The notes beneath the pieces are model-generated. The model searched no databases. It saw only the letters and a list, made by a program, of their open reading frames with translations, and was not told the DNA's origin. From the NCBI GenBank assembly GCA_019802505.1, contig JAFMOC010000002.1, positions 7,127,001 to 7,191,000 on the forward strand: a stretch of DNA of 64,000 nucleotides. The letters run 5' to 3'. Each line of letters begins with the position of its first letter. The stretch's first letter is position 1. A program made the translations under genes and the position numbers. Origin of the DNA: Corydoras sp. C115. Lineage: Eukaryota; Chordata; Actinopteri; Siluriformes; Callichthyidae. This document shows, one piece after another, positions 22,471-35,700 of this stretch.

Positions 22471-22806
22471 TTTGTTTTCTCTGTGATTGTGAGTCTTCTC
22501 TGAGGCTGCTTAGCTCTTGTAGATGTGTATAGAAGAAAGATGGGGGGGGGTCTTGCTTCATGAAACCCAAACTATCCAGTACAGTACGGTGAGCGGATTG
22601 ATTGGCAGTCAGATGCAGAGTGAATAGAGAGGATTGTGGGTTGGGGGAAGGGCAGGAGGTACCCATGTGTGTCACTGAAGAAACATTAGCTGGCACCTTT
22701 TCTCTACTGTTCTAAACTCTTCTTGTATAAAAGTTTTTTTTTTATGTTGTTTGCATTTTTTCCACAGTATTTGAAATTGCATATCGTAAATATAAAAATA
22801 CACTTA

Positions 22807-22811
<5 letters not shown>

Positions 22812-22847
<36 letters not shown>

Positions 22848-22941
22848 GGTGAGCAAGCATGTGTGTTTGTGTGTATGTGTGTGTGTGATGGCGAGCAAGC
22901 ATGTGTGTTTGTGTGTGTGTGTGTGTGGGGGGGGGGGGGGG
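22812..22941. repeat. duplicated (GT)n block with poly-G end
   Basis: Three GT runs are separated by two copies of a GAGCAAGCATGTGTGTTTGT spacer, ending in a run of about 14 G. ORFs across it are Cys/Val repeats from the microsatellite. Confidence 0.9.
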
Positions 22942-23826
22942 TGCAAGCGTTCATGCAACGGCAGGGGGAGGTCTGCGCTAACAAAGGATCCATACACTGG
23001 CATGACTTAGGCTTCCGTGTGGATGTTTCTTTGTGTGATGCACCAGTAATGTCATTCAGGCATTTATAGTCTAACTGATGCAGCTTAATCCTGCTTCATT
23101 TCTCCTCCCCAATAACTCTTGCTTATGGTAATACATACTCATGCTGATTTACTGAAGTGATACAGAGTGAATGTGTATGTGAGTGCATGTAGCTTGTGTT
23201 TGTCTGCTCTTGTCGTTTACCCTAACTCCATCTTAGCACCTCCTTTTCTTTGCCATGCAAGAGCTGCTGGAGGCGTGCGAAGACTGTGTTGACTGGCAGA
23301 GTGCCCGTGTGTGTGTGTGGATACATATGTGTCTCTGTGTGCAATTACAGCATATGTGTGGCAGGAAGGTAGAAACTGAGGAGTGAATGGAGGAAAAGTG
23401 AAGGTAGTTGGGTATGAAAAAAAATGCAGTTTTTTTTAAGTCAATCTGCAGGATCTCTTTTCAGAATTATAAACAACTATTAATTACTTTTTTTACCTCG
23501 TTTTATAAGTAGCTGGTCAGCTTCTTGGTGTTTTTTAAAACCCTAAACAGGATTCTTTCTTCTACTTGTGCCTACAGTCTCAAAACCTGTGGATCAGTGA
23601 GCAGCAGTGACAAATTCTCACTGCATTCATTAACGTTAGAGGGACTGTGACATAAGAGTTTGAGTCAGATGATGTGTTAGCGAAATGGAATTTGCATTAA
23701 GTTACAATTAACAGTAAAAAGCTGCACAAACATAAACTTAAAATTTAAACATGTTTACGAGTCAGTGGAGCAATTATAACCTTAACTGTTGGCTTCTAGT
23801 GATTACGCATGAACCAAACACGATTG

Positions 23827-24076
23827 ATTCATTCATTCATTCATTATATTCTGCTTAATCTAGCATCGTGGGGAGGGGGGGACCGAAGAAAGGGGCAATT
23901 TAGAACATTCGTTTTACCTTGAATTCACATTTTTGGACTGTGGGAGGAAACCCAAGAACCCGGAGGAAACTCACGCAGACACAGAGAACATGGAAACTCC
24001 ACCCAGATTAGGATTCGAACCTGGATCACCAGCACAGAGAGGTGAACGTGATAACCATTAAGCCACTGTGCCACCC
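23827..24076 (-). mobile_element. SINE family A with internal deletion
   Basis: Starts with (ATTC)n and ends CCACTGTGCCACCC. The part between the tail and the CCCCATATAG region is replaced by a G-rich junction near 23870-23890. Confidence 0.8.
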
Positions 24077-24862
24077 TTAAAAACACAATTAAATACTGTT
24101 TAATACAGTATGATCCTTTAAATATGATGGGTAAATAATATATAATTTTTTTACATACTTTTTTAGTCCCCTTCACAGTTCTCGCCACCACTGAAAATTT
24201 AGAGCCACGGTAGTGCTGAGAATGATCCATCACCCAAATTGCACTCGATGTGTGAGTATCCTGTGGGATCATGATAATTTGAGAACAGGGTACAGGAGAC
24301 TAACAAAGTATTCAAAAAAACAGATGTATTACAGTGTGTAAGAATAGAACTACAAAGTCCACCTGTCTGGCAAGTTGAAATGATAAAATGGATAATTAAG
24401 TGTAGAATCAAGGTATTTTTTTCCAATTTTGCAGGCTGGGCAGTCAAGAACATGCACTCTATTTCTATGAAGCCACACTGGTGTAACTTATGAGGCCTGG
24501 CATTTTCCTGCTGTCATTGTTGTGTATCTCTCAAATGTCACTAAGTATTTGCATCTAGAATACCTTCAAATAAATGCTAATTACCCATGTTGTTGGCACA
24601 TTTTTCAGATTTGTGTTTAGACTGAACATGGCATCTCCCAGGTTGATTTGTAAGAAAGTTGAAACTTAGCTTAAATGTATTATGTGTTTTAATATAGAAC
24701 ATGTCTTCTTAGTACTCTTAATAGTCTTCACACACAACATGGGATAAGCTAAAATAAACTAGCTGGTTAGTTGCTGAGCAACTATTACATTGAGGTTATA
24801 AAAATAGTCTATAATATTGGGCAAAACTCCCTAAATATTTGTTATTATAATTATTTTTGCAG

Positions 24863-25220
24863 GGCGGCACGGTGGCTTAGTGGTTAGAACGTTCGCCTCT
24901 CAGCGCTAGGGATTCCCGGTTCGAATCCCCATCTGGGTGGAGTTTCCATGTTCTCCCCGTGTCTGCATGGGTTTCCTCCGGGTTCTCCGGTTTCCTCCCA
25001 CAGTCCAAAAACATGGATCAAGTTAATTGAATTCACAAAAAAAATTGCCCCATATAGAGTGTGTATGTGTGAGTGAATGTGTGCCCAGCGATAGGTTGGC
25101 GCCCTGTCCTGGGTTTATCTGCCCAGCGCCCGAGACGTTCTCCCCTGGATGGGCATGGGGAACCCCACCGCGACCCTAATAGAGGATAAAGCGGGAGATA
25201 ATGAATGAATGAATGAATGA
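24863..25220 (+). mobile_element. SINE family A, full length
   Basis: GGCGGCACGGTGGCTTAGTG with box A-like TGGCTTAGTGG, box B GGTTCGAATCC (about 24918), the CCACAGTCCAAAAACATGGA body and an (ATGA)n tail. The flanks repeat TTATTTTTGCAG/TTATTTTGCAG. This is the best reference copy in the window. Confidence 0.92.
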
Positions 25221-26219
25221 ATTATTTTGCAGGGCAGGATGTCTGTTATTTACATTTCATTGAATATCACTAAGAAAAATAAAGTTTGATAACCATATAT
25301 ACACTTAATTGCAAACCTTTTTTATCTTTTGACTTAATTTTATACTACATCACTCATTACCACTGTTGATTTCCTGGTTAGTGGCAAGATTTTTTTTTGT
25401 TGTTCCAAGGACATGTAAGAAGGTAGATTGGACGGCCTTAAGTGTAAATGTGTTTGTATTTCTGCACTACAGTGGAATAGTCAGGTCCAACAAATACATG
25501 ACTTTCCGGTAAAGGACATTTAGTGACCTGCACATAGACCTGAGTCCAACTGAGCATAACATATTTGGAAATTCAAGATAACTAAGCCATGGAAACTTCA
25601 GGCACAATGATTGGGGAAAAAACGCACCAGAATACATGGTCTTGCATGATGAAACACTTTGATGACAGACTCCAACCAGATGGAATCTAGTGTAGATTTT
25701 TTTCTGCACACAGGTTCTTCATTCTTGGTGTTTAATGTTAATTCTGCTATATGCCTTTTGTAATAATAGGTCTAGATAGTGAGAGATTCATTAGCTGGCC
25801 TATGTGGTACATTCAAAACATGCAAACATCTCAAATATATTATTTTTTATGCAAGTTGGTTAAACATCTTTAAAATATTTTAAGAATCATATATGTACTT
25901 CCTTGTGGTGTTACAACGATTTTTTTTGTTGTGTGTGTGTCAAGCTACAGAACTAAAGTTGCATTTGACAATATTTATATAACTAGATTTAACGAACTAA
26001 CTATATAACTAACTGGGTCAGCTTGAGATTTGAACACCACCCAAGTTGTTATTCCACATAATGTAAAAATGAAGGTCAGCCTGTTTGGGTTTTTTCTGCA
26101 TGGGTATGAGTGATGCTGTTTAGTGTGCAGGATGCTGAAACCTTTTTTTCCAATAATTTTATTGTTGTTATGGTCAGATCAGTGTAGTTCATCCATTTGT
26201 TTAGGTTTTTACACACCAA

Positions 26220-26260
26220 TCTATCCTACTATCCTATCCTATCCTATCTATCCTACTAAG
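26220..26260. repeat. (TATCC)n short tandem repeat
   Basis: Repeats of TATCCTATCC with CTACTA interruptions. Confidence 0.8.
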
Positions 26261-26384
26261 AACGTGTGTACAGGGTAGTCATTTCGAAACAAAATAAAAT
26301 GTCTAAAATGTACTTAAGCAAACTTAACACCTGAATTTAATGATTATGAGATTTGTTTTAAAACTTAGCTGGATTGTGATCCAT

Positions 26385-26640
26385 TTTGCCTACTGTGCTT
26401 TACACACAGAATTTGTCCTCCACATTTAACCCATCCATTCAGAAACACACACACATATACACACAGTTAATGAAATAAGCACATGTACCCGGAGCAGTGG
26501 GCAGCCCTGTGTACACCACCTGGGGAGCAATTGGGGGTAGGTGCCTTGCCCAAGGCACACATCAGCCATAGTGCTTGGTGGGACTGGGTCGCAAGGCTGG
26601 CTCCTTAACCACAAGCCTATGATTCGACTGGTGTAGGTGG
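26385..26640 (-). mobile_element. SINE family B copy, inverted
   Basis: Reverse complement matches 21325-21600, for instance AGCCCCATGG-equivalent head, CACCAAGCACTATGGCTGA and GTGGAGGACAAATTCTGTGT. Confidence 0.75.
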
Positions 26641-28285
26641 TTAAAGGCTTGCTTTGTTACAATTCTTAAATAGCTTTGTTCATATTCTTATTTTTTTCAG
26701 TACAGAATTGTCACCAAGCATCTTTGCAAACAAGCTGAAAAGATGAGACATAAAATAAATACAAAAATAATTTGGAATCAGAATCAATAGGCTGGTAGTA
26801 CAGTATAATAACAAACAAGAGTTTACAGGAGCAGATAAACAAAAAATTATTAGATGAAAAGATTGTTATTTATATTTCTAACAAACATTAATCAAAAGTG
26901 CAAATGAAAAGCTTTAATCTAGTTTTAAAAGTAGAATCAGAATCAGAATACTTAATTAATCCCCAGGAGGAAATTGTAGAAAGTGATCCAGGTTGGTTAT
27001 TCCAAAGAATAGCCACCTTGTAAGAAAATGTTCTTCCTACAATGCAAATTGCTTGTTAATTCTTGTCAAATGTCTAAACTATCCTCATTTTAGGCTGTAG
27101 AATCCAATCAGATGTTTATTACAGTAATGTAACATAGGGTTATAAATTAATATAATTGAAATCTAAAAATAGTATTAATTTAATATTATGCAGATGGAAG
27201 GTCTTAAAATGAAATATTTTGAATCAAAATCAGTTGACACCAAAATAATTTTCAGTTAACAGCTAAAATGAACCTGAAGAGCTATCAAGACATTGCAGGA
27301 TGCCAACATTTTATTAAAGACAATAAACATTGCACTGTAGGCCCTATTTTAGCAACTTTTACAGAGCCATAAATCATACACCGCACAGCTTGATTTAGAG
27401 CATCAGAAATGACACCTTGTGCAGCTCAAAATACACAAAATGCATGTACTAATTCTGTTTATTATTCATGGTTGTGCTTTGGGCTTAACTGGCAGTAAAT
27501 CAGTGCGTCACTTTCTTTTCCCTTTAAGACCTGGGTGTGGTCTGACTTTGGTAGATTGCTATTTTATTGGTACAGCTACCTAAAATTGGAGTTGGCGCTG
27601 GTCCATGAGTTATTCCATTTTAGTGCAAATCGAGATTACACAGTATAGTGTGGATTATTTATATGCATTCTTTGCACTAATGCAGTGATATTTGATATTA
27701 GGTGTTCAGTGGATATTGACTGCAGGCCCTGACCTTTGACTTCTGCCTAGGATGCACCCATGTGTTTTCTGTTGCCAAGATAGCAATATGCCAGAAATTT
27801 ACCTGAAACACACCTTATTTCGAGACCACCACACCCATCCATGTAGATATATTCACTAACAGTGTTGCTGTTCAAACAACACAGACAGAAGGTGGTAAAA
27901 TAGACTGTTGGTGGGATGTAAGGACGCAGTGAGCAATTGCAATGCACCTTGGGCGTAAAATAGGACCCTGTATATTATATTATGATTTGACAGTTTAATG
28001 GTCATAGACATTAGCTGTAGAATAGCAAAATAAACACACGCACACGCAAACACAGGGAGCATTAGCATCTGATGTTTGTATATATTTAATGTGTAGGTGC
28101 CTCAGTCAAAATCATGTAGCCCAAAATTATATTTACAATCTAGCATACTTTTTTTTTTTTTTTTACCAGTGATCACTATTGTACTACATGTTTGTAGTTC
28201 CATTGCACATTTAATTCCTGTGTCACTGTTATTGTAAATAAACAACGCTTGATGGTTTGGTATGTGTGTCTGTTTCTTTCTCAGC

Positions 28286-28662
28286 ATGGACCGTATGAGT
28301 GAGGAGGCACTGAGACTGAACCTGTTGAAGCGAGGTTTGGATTCTGTTGAGGAGCGTGGCCGAGCTCACGATGATGTCCTGCCCAAGAGACTGAAGGTTG
28401 AAGGTCACGAGGCAATGGAGAGGCTGAAGATGCTTGCATTGCTAAAACGAAAAGATCTGAGCAGTTTAGAAAGCTCTTCAGGAGCGCTGGGGGACCTGCG
28501 AACCACAGGATCCAGCAGCCACGCTGCTTTACAGAACTACGCAAGCTACGATGAGAAACTGAACGGCAGCCTAAGAGTGCCGACAGTGAGTCACTCGCTT
28601 ATCGGCCGTGGTGGCAAAGAGAATATCAGTGATGAACCTGTGGACATGAGTGCCAAAAGAAG
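28286..28662 (+). CDS. gatad2b: gatad2b coding exon 1 (residues 1-126)
   Basis: Acceptor TTTCTTTCTCAG ends at 28284. Donor AAAAGAAG|GTGGGG at 28663, phase 2. Contains MDRMSEEALRLNLLKR, the VEGHEAMERLKMLALLKRKD helix and KENISDEPVDMSAKR. Confidence 0.93.
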
Positions 28663-29391
28663 GTGGGGTTCAATGTCTGATCAGGTTTCTCCTTTGCAAC
28701 TCAAACTGCAATATGTTATTATTGCATAGTTATTATATACATTCCTATTATAATCCAGAATTAAATATAGTCATGTTAATTTAAAAATAAAGAAACATGT
28801 GTCCCCTTGCTACATTTGGTTATATTGTGCATCGTTGCTATCAGTTCATTTTGACCGTAACGCTGTCATGCGTTTGTCAGATGTCGAATTTTAAAGGAAA
28901 TCATATATGCATTTCGTTAAACCTGTTAAAAAATGTAATGTGTCTTAAAATAAATGTAGTGTCGTGGACAAAGAGAGGCACACTCCCTCTCCGGATGTGA
29001 TCATCCTCTCGGACAACGAGACATCCAGTCCAAATGGAGTGGTCAGAGAGGAGAAAGCAAAGCCTGTAAATCTGGACATGTTCAAGGTAAAGAGGAGTCA
29101 ATTAAATGCATGCACATCCTCTTTCACTACATTAGCACAACAAGTGTGTATTTGTGCATATAGGGAAAGAGTTTAGCTGAACGGCAACGTGTGATCAAGG
29201 CTTTAAGAGAGGAGCTGAGGCTGGAGGAGGCACGTCTCATACTTTTGAAGAAACTCAGACAGTCTCAACTTCAGAAGGAGAACCTCGCTCACAAGGTTTG
29301 GTTCCATCTCAGGCTGTCTGTACCCAGTTATTCAAACTCAAATTTAGCCAGAAAACAGACGAAATCTTGATTTAATAAGATCTTGCTTTAG

Positions 29392-29450
<59 letters not shown>

Positions 29451-29689
29451 CGTATGCACACTGCTGCAGCTGTGGTATTACAGCTGTTATATGTGTTCAC
29501 TCAAACAGAACTGTATAACATCTGCTGCTAATTGGTAGACAAGGACAAATCAGTTTACATCTCAAATCTACACTGGTGCAAAACTCATGAGCTTGGTACT
29601 GGTAGACTTTAGATCAGCGACAATGCCAACTCCACAGTGACATCACTAGGACGTGCCACTGTACTGCATTATCATTTCTGATTGATTTG

Positions 29690-29734
<45 letters not shown>

Positions 29735-32700
29735 CTTATTTTGATTTTATTAAATTACTTATTTATTTTGTTTTTATGTTGTCTTTGTGTTGCATTTGAT
29801 TAAGGCCTTTGTAATGCAACCAACTCCAAACTGCTGTGAGCCGTCACCACAATTACTGGGTCCCTACAAATTTGAGATTTGTGTTAGAAGCTTAATATTT
29901 AGAAGCTTAACAATTAGCAACTTTGGGTTTGGTCAATGTTTGAGTGCAAGTAAAAGTGTGGAAGAGTAAGTAATAAAAAGTGTAAAACTGACTGGTTAGT
30001 GTAAGATTTCAGAAGCATTTAGGATGGGCTTTTCTTGCTTTTGGGATTTTAAATATTTAAGAGCATTAAATATTAAAACATTTCATAACCTTCATAAATT
30101 TTTAATGATGAATTAAATTAGCTCATTGCCTCATAATGTATTAACACCTGAACATTTTATGACAAAAGATGAAAATAAGATTACAATATACATTTATTAT
30201 GATGTACTTAGCACTGAGAAACGAATGAATTATTTGCAATTATATGTATTTGCTGACAGTAGACTGTTATTGTTAAGAACTTATTAAATTATTAACTAGT
30301 TTACTGGTTAATATTAAATGTTTTAAAATCTTGCTGTCTTTTCCTTGTCTGTCTCTCTACCAGGTGTCAGTGGTACAAAGCAGTTCTCAGTCCATTCATC
30401 CCTCAGTTCACAGCTCTCAGTCCAACGCTAGACTTCCTGTCAGATCAAGCCACACACATCACAGTGGAGATGCCCAAAACCTCCGTGTTGCACAGGTCAG
30501 CATACAAACACCATCCCTGTTTACAATAATGTACACATTTACTCAATTAATTGATCAGCTATCTACATACTTCTATGTGAAGTACCATACAGTAATTGGT
30601 AGTTAATTGGTAGAATTAATACCTTTGCTATTGCACAATAAACATGTTTCAAACTGAGGTCGATTTTGTACCATACATCCTAATGGTATATTGCTGAATT
30701 AATAAAAAATATATATTTAAATTTTTAATTATGACCTTCTTTGTTGCTTTTATTATTTTAGTCCTAAATGAATGAGGAGAAATACGTTTTACATTGTTAA
30801 CTTGAAATCCACTTCAAAAGTTATAATTCTCACTGTTCATTTAACCTTTTTACACATTGAAAATTATGAAAGAATCTTCATGGTTTTTATTGAGTGATTG
30901 TTGTATAGACTGCCTGCTTTAATATCTAAGAAAAGTTTTTGTTGGGTTTCCAGATTTTGTGTGCAGCCATCAGCACTGATGCAGTCCAACACTGCCACCC
31001 TGTGGCAGAAAATAAGCCTTGACACCCTCATATACAGATGTGCTTTATCATTGTAAATGTCAATTAGTGAAAGTTATTTTTTATATCCTTATAATGCTTT
31101 TTCCTCAGGGTCAGAGTGTGATCCGATCTGCATCCAGTACATCAATATCCCAGATGATGATGTCACAGAGGGTGGTCACTCCTAGTCCAGGGCAAATGCA
31201 GGACCACAGAATATCATCCAAACCAGGCAGCATGCGCACTTCTACATCTGGGATAAATAGTACGGTTGGCTACCAGCAGGTAAGTGGGGGGGGGCATTAC
31301 AAACCTTTGATTTTTAATATTTAATTTTTCTTCTTTTCTTGACAAGGCACTGCATTTTTTCTGGGACATATAGTCTACTTTTAGATTATGAAGGATAAAA
31401 ATGATTGAAACTGATGAAAGTAAATGGAAACATTGTGAATGTAAATCCCTTTTCTTTAATAAAACTAGTATTTATCCATGTGGTTTAATTTTACAGCCAC
31501 TTTTAGTGTTCTAACCTAGTACTGCATCAGTACAGATTATTTAATATATTTCTTCAAAAAATATTGGTAAATAGTAAATAGAAATAGTATCCAGGTAAAA
31601 AAAAAAAAATTGTAAAAATGTACATTAAAAAATGTATTTGTGTTTGTTCGTTTGTGTGTATGTGTGTGACAGGCGTCCAGTCAGCATGTGTCTGTGCCTC
31701 AGCGGTCCAGTTCCTCATCTGTCTACATGAATCTGGCACACATGCAGGCAGTAGGTGTGGCTGGGATGACTGGGGGAGTGGGTGTAGGTGGTGGAACTGG
31801 TGGAGTGGGTGTTTCTGTAGTTGGCTCTTCTCCCTCCAACTCTGCTCAAGATGTGGCTAGCAGTCAGGCTGCCGCCAAGCTGGCTCTGCGTAAACAGCTT
31901 GAGAAAACCCTACTGGAGATCCCTCTGCCCAAACCACCTGCTCCTCTCCTGTACTTTCTACCCTCAGCCGCCAACTCTGAGTTTATCTACCTACTGGGCC
32001 TGGAGGAGGTGGTACAGAGTGTCCTTGACAGCCAGGGTAAGGTTGGGAAGAATTGCTTGCAGTTATATAATGGGTTTGTGCGTATTGTGTGGGCTTGTCA
32101 TATGAACAACACATTATGCCACTAGCAGTAAAACACATGGTTAAAGGGTTCATCTTTTATCTATTTTTTTAAATTATTGTTTATTAGTCATTCTAAGTGC
32201 TGCATTTAGTTTAATTCAAACGATAATCTCAACAATGTAGTTTAATACTTTTAATGTTACTGGTTTAGCTTAGATGTGTTCCTGTGACAATAAATAAATA
32301 AATGGCTAAACCATGTTAATTGGTCTGTTTAGACTAGTTCTCTTGCTGTGCTATATTTAGTAAATATAACTCACTTGTGGTATGCATACATTCTTATTTG
32401 TAGGCTTTCGATGGAATTTTTTTTTTTACCATAGCTGCTGGGTCTCATAAAGTGGCCATGATGTGGGCAAAGTGTTTTTAAAAAGGACACTTCATTTATA
32501 AACAATTTTCCTTGAACATCCTAATATTCATTCATTCATTCATTCATTCATTATCTCCCGCTTTATCCTCTATTAGGAAGAGAGCATCGGCAGATAGACC
32601 CAGGACAGGGTGCCAATCCATCGCTGGGCACACACTCACTCACACAGACACACTCTATATGGGGCAATTTTGAGAATACAGTTGACTTGATCCATGTTTT

Positions 32701-35700
32701 TGGACTGTGGGAGGAAACCGGAGAACCCGGAGGAAACCCACGCAGACACGGGGAGAACATGGAAACTCCACCCAGATGGGGATTCGAACCGGGAATCCCT
32801 AGCACTGAGAGGCGAACGTGCTAACCACTAAGCCACCGTGCCGCCCACTCCTAATATTGACCTGACAAAATCAATGGCATCTTAAAATATTATTAGATAG
32901 CACTATGTTGGATATCACATTCTGAAGCCATAGTCATCAAATATGAAGACTTCTTCTACTTGTATTGTTAGGGATTTTACAAATTTGTGTGTATGCAAAT
33001 TTATACCGAAGAGCATTTGTGAGGTCAGTTATTCTAAAGATTTTGAGATTCTAAAAATTCTAAAGTTTGAGGTTTTATTTCATTCAGTATGTTTCTTTTA
33101 TTATTTTTTTTTCCTCTCAGTTCGGTACACAGACTCAAATGCTTTTGTTAAACATGAGATAAATGAAAATTAAGTAAAATCACATGATTAATATTCAGTT
33201 ATTTCTCCCAGTTTTGGAGGGGTGCAAATAGTTTTGTTCAGTCTATTTTTGGGGTTCTGTGTAGTATTATACCAGATGACTTATTTTTGTTTGTGTATGT
33301 GTGTTTGTGATGAGCATGTAAATAACAAAGTATTTATAATTGTTTTTTACCAGTGTTTTGGTAAATGTGTAGCATTTTTGAATAAAAAAAGAATTTAAGG
33401 GGTATCAGTTTGTTTGGCTCCATGCTGCATGGTAATAGGGATAAAGGGTGGTACCGGGTTGTATGAATGTTCAGGGGTTCTAAAAATAAACCTAGATAGA
33501 CCTTTTTTAATAAGGCCTTTATATTACAGCTCAGATGTTATACTGTTATTATTTGTAACAAGTTTAGATGTGAGGGATGAAAACTATTGTATGCATGTGC
33601 TTGTAGGTAAGCTGTGCCTCAACTCTGGACGCCTGGAGCCCTTTGCCTGTGCTCAGTGCAAAACTGACTTCACCCCTCACTGGAAACAGGAGAAGAGTGG
33701 GCGTATCCTATGCGAAACCTGCATGACATCCAATCAGAAGAAGGCTCTGAAAGCAGAACACACCAACAGGCTAAAGAATGCCTTTGTGAAGGCACTGCAG
33801 CAAGAGCAGGTAACAAAGAAGAGACCATACAGTGCCGCTCAGAATTTCCATGTTTTTGAACAAGGATTACTTAAAAACCAATTTACTAGTTGTAAAGTAT
33901 AAATCAAGACCAAAACATTTTTTATTGACTCAAATCATTTACATGGCTGTTTATGTACAGTATAATGATCTGTTACACATATGTGATGGCCAACATGTGA
34001 TCTTTGCTTTTAGCATCTGATTTGATGCTTTTGTTTAACACAGCAATTAATGCAACAAATTGTTAAAGTAACTGATCAGTTAATCAGTGTCTTACTCACT
34101 TTCATATGTGATTTGGTACATTGACCATAAAATTTCACATGTAGAATTTAGAACTCATTATTCTCTCAGTGATGACAACCAGCTAGAACAGATCTAAACC
34201 ACTATACTAATATTAACATGCTTTTCAGTTGGGTGAGGATTTAAATGTAACTAAATTTTTTTTAATTGACTCATTGAAGGTTTTGTCATGTTTGCTTATT
34301 ATTTTTTGTTTATTTTTGTTACCTTTAGCAGCATTGCTTGATTGGGAGTGTAATGACTTTCTTTGTTTAGCCCTTCAACACACTTCATTAACATAATTAT
34401 TTTTAGTCTTAAGAATAGCATGTTGTTTACAAGTAATTTCGACTAAATTTGTGGCATTAGGGACTATACTCATTGCTTTTGGGATGCTTTTTTTTGGCTA
34501 GTATTCAGCTTCTTTTCGTTCAATTTAATTCTATCTTGGTCCTCTTTTGGTCTGTTCGAACTATTTTTCTGCATCAATCTAAAGCATTTAAAAAAGTCTC
34601 CTTAAAGATTCCAGTGGCATGTTGTTTGTTTTTACTTTGTGAAAGAATGTATCTATTTTTATGTGACTTCTCTTTGTACTTCTAGGAGATTGAACAGCGG
34701 TTGCAGCAGCAAGCTGCTCTGTCCACCAGTCCCACTGTGTCCGCAGCCAGTGTGAGCAAAGCTGAGTCCATGATCAGACACCATTCCATCAGACAGGTTT
34801 GTATATGACTTAAACTCAGCAGTGGTTAATGGGTCACAGTTGTTGCATAAAATCTGCCTTAATTTATGTTGCACTTTTGTATTAACTGCAAACTGGGGAT
34901 TCATCCATGATTCAAATACATATACAACAAAAGTCTGATATTTTATTTGGATCGCTTATTCTACTTTCCAAACTTCTGATAAAGTTTTAGGTTAAATGTT
35001 TAACCATAAATGATTAAAATTATTTGTACAAGAGCTTTTGTGAAAAAAAATCTCATTTTTAGTGAATCCTTTCTACACAATTTTGGAATTTGTCCAGAAT
35101 ACAATATAAGCCCATTCAAACAAAAGTGCATTTGTGAGGTCAGACACTGATGTTAGACAAGAGGGCATGGCTTGCAAACTCTGTTGTAGTTTATTCCAAA
35201 GGTGTTTTAATAGGGTTGAGGTCAATGCACTGTCTGTGCTACTCAGAATTAGTCAAATTAACCTAACCATGCCTTTGTAGACCTTACTTCATGCACTGTA
35301 GAACAATCATGCTGGAACAGAAAGGGGCCTCAAACCAGACTCTTACAACAGAACACGTTGGTAGAATACAGTTTTTCAACAAACATGGCTAGGTGCTTGA
35401 TTTTATACACCTATGTCAATAAGACATTAAGGTAAGCGCTGAAATTTAGTAATTATAAGTTGTGTCTCTACTATGTATTTTCACAGCTTCTGTAACATAT
35501 GAATGGCCATCGGTGAGCGAATAAGTGCAAACTTCCAAGTAACTCCAAATTTCTATCTATTAATAGAGCAACCCGGTGTCTGTGTGTGTGCGTTTGTAAT
35601 TTTGTAGGCGCAGGCGCAGATTGTACAGTCCCAGGTGTCTATGCAGAGAGCTATGTCTGCTTCAAGCTCCAGGTCAGCAAGAGGAGTGCTGTCCAACTTT

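Larger units (their letters stand above)
14235..28284 (+). other. gatad2b: gatad2b intron 1 (about 14 kb)
   Basis: No coding exon is supported in this span. It holds a CpG-rich beginning (to about 14640), SINEs of three families, GT microsatellites, a pyrimidine-rich tract and an RFX-type X-box, listed separately. Stretches 14650-17150, 19580-21320, 22950-23825 and 26650-28284 show nothing I can name. Confidence 0.6.

Noticed and set aside
22723..23069. Cys/Val-rich small proteins
   Set aside because: They are products of the (GT)n microsatellite in two frames; likewise 37789-38071, 39048-39269 and 58075-58320.
24880..24930. tRNA gene from box A and box B matches in SINE copies
   Set aside because: The boxes are part of repeated SINE heads; the rest does not fold as a tRNA with proper acceptor stem, and copies have SINE bodies and tails.
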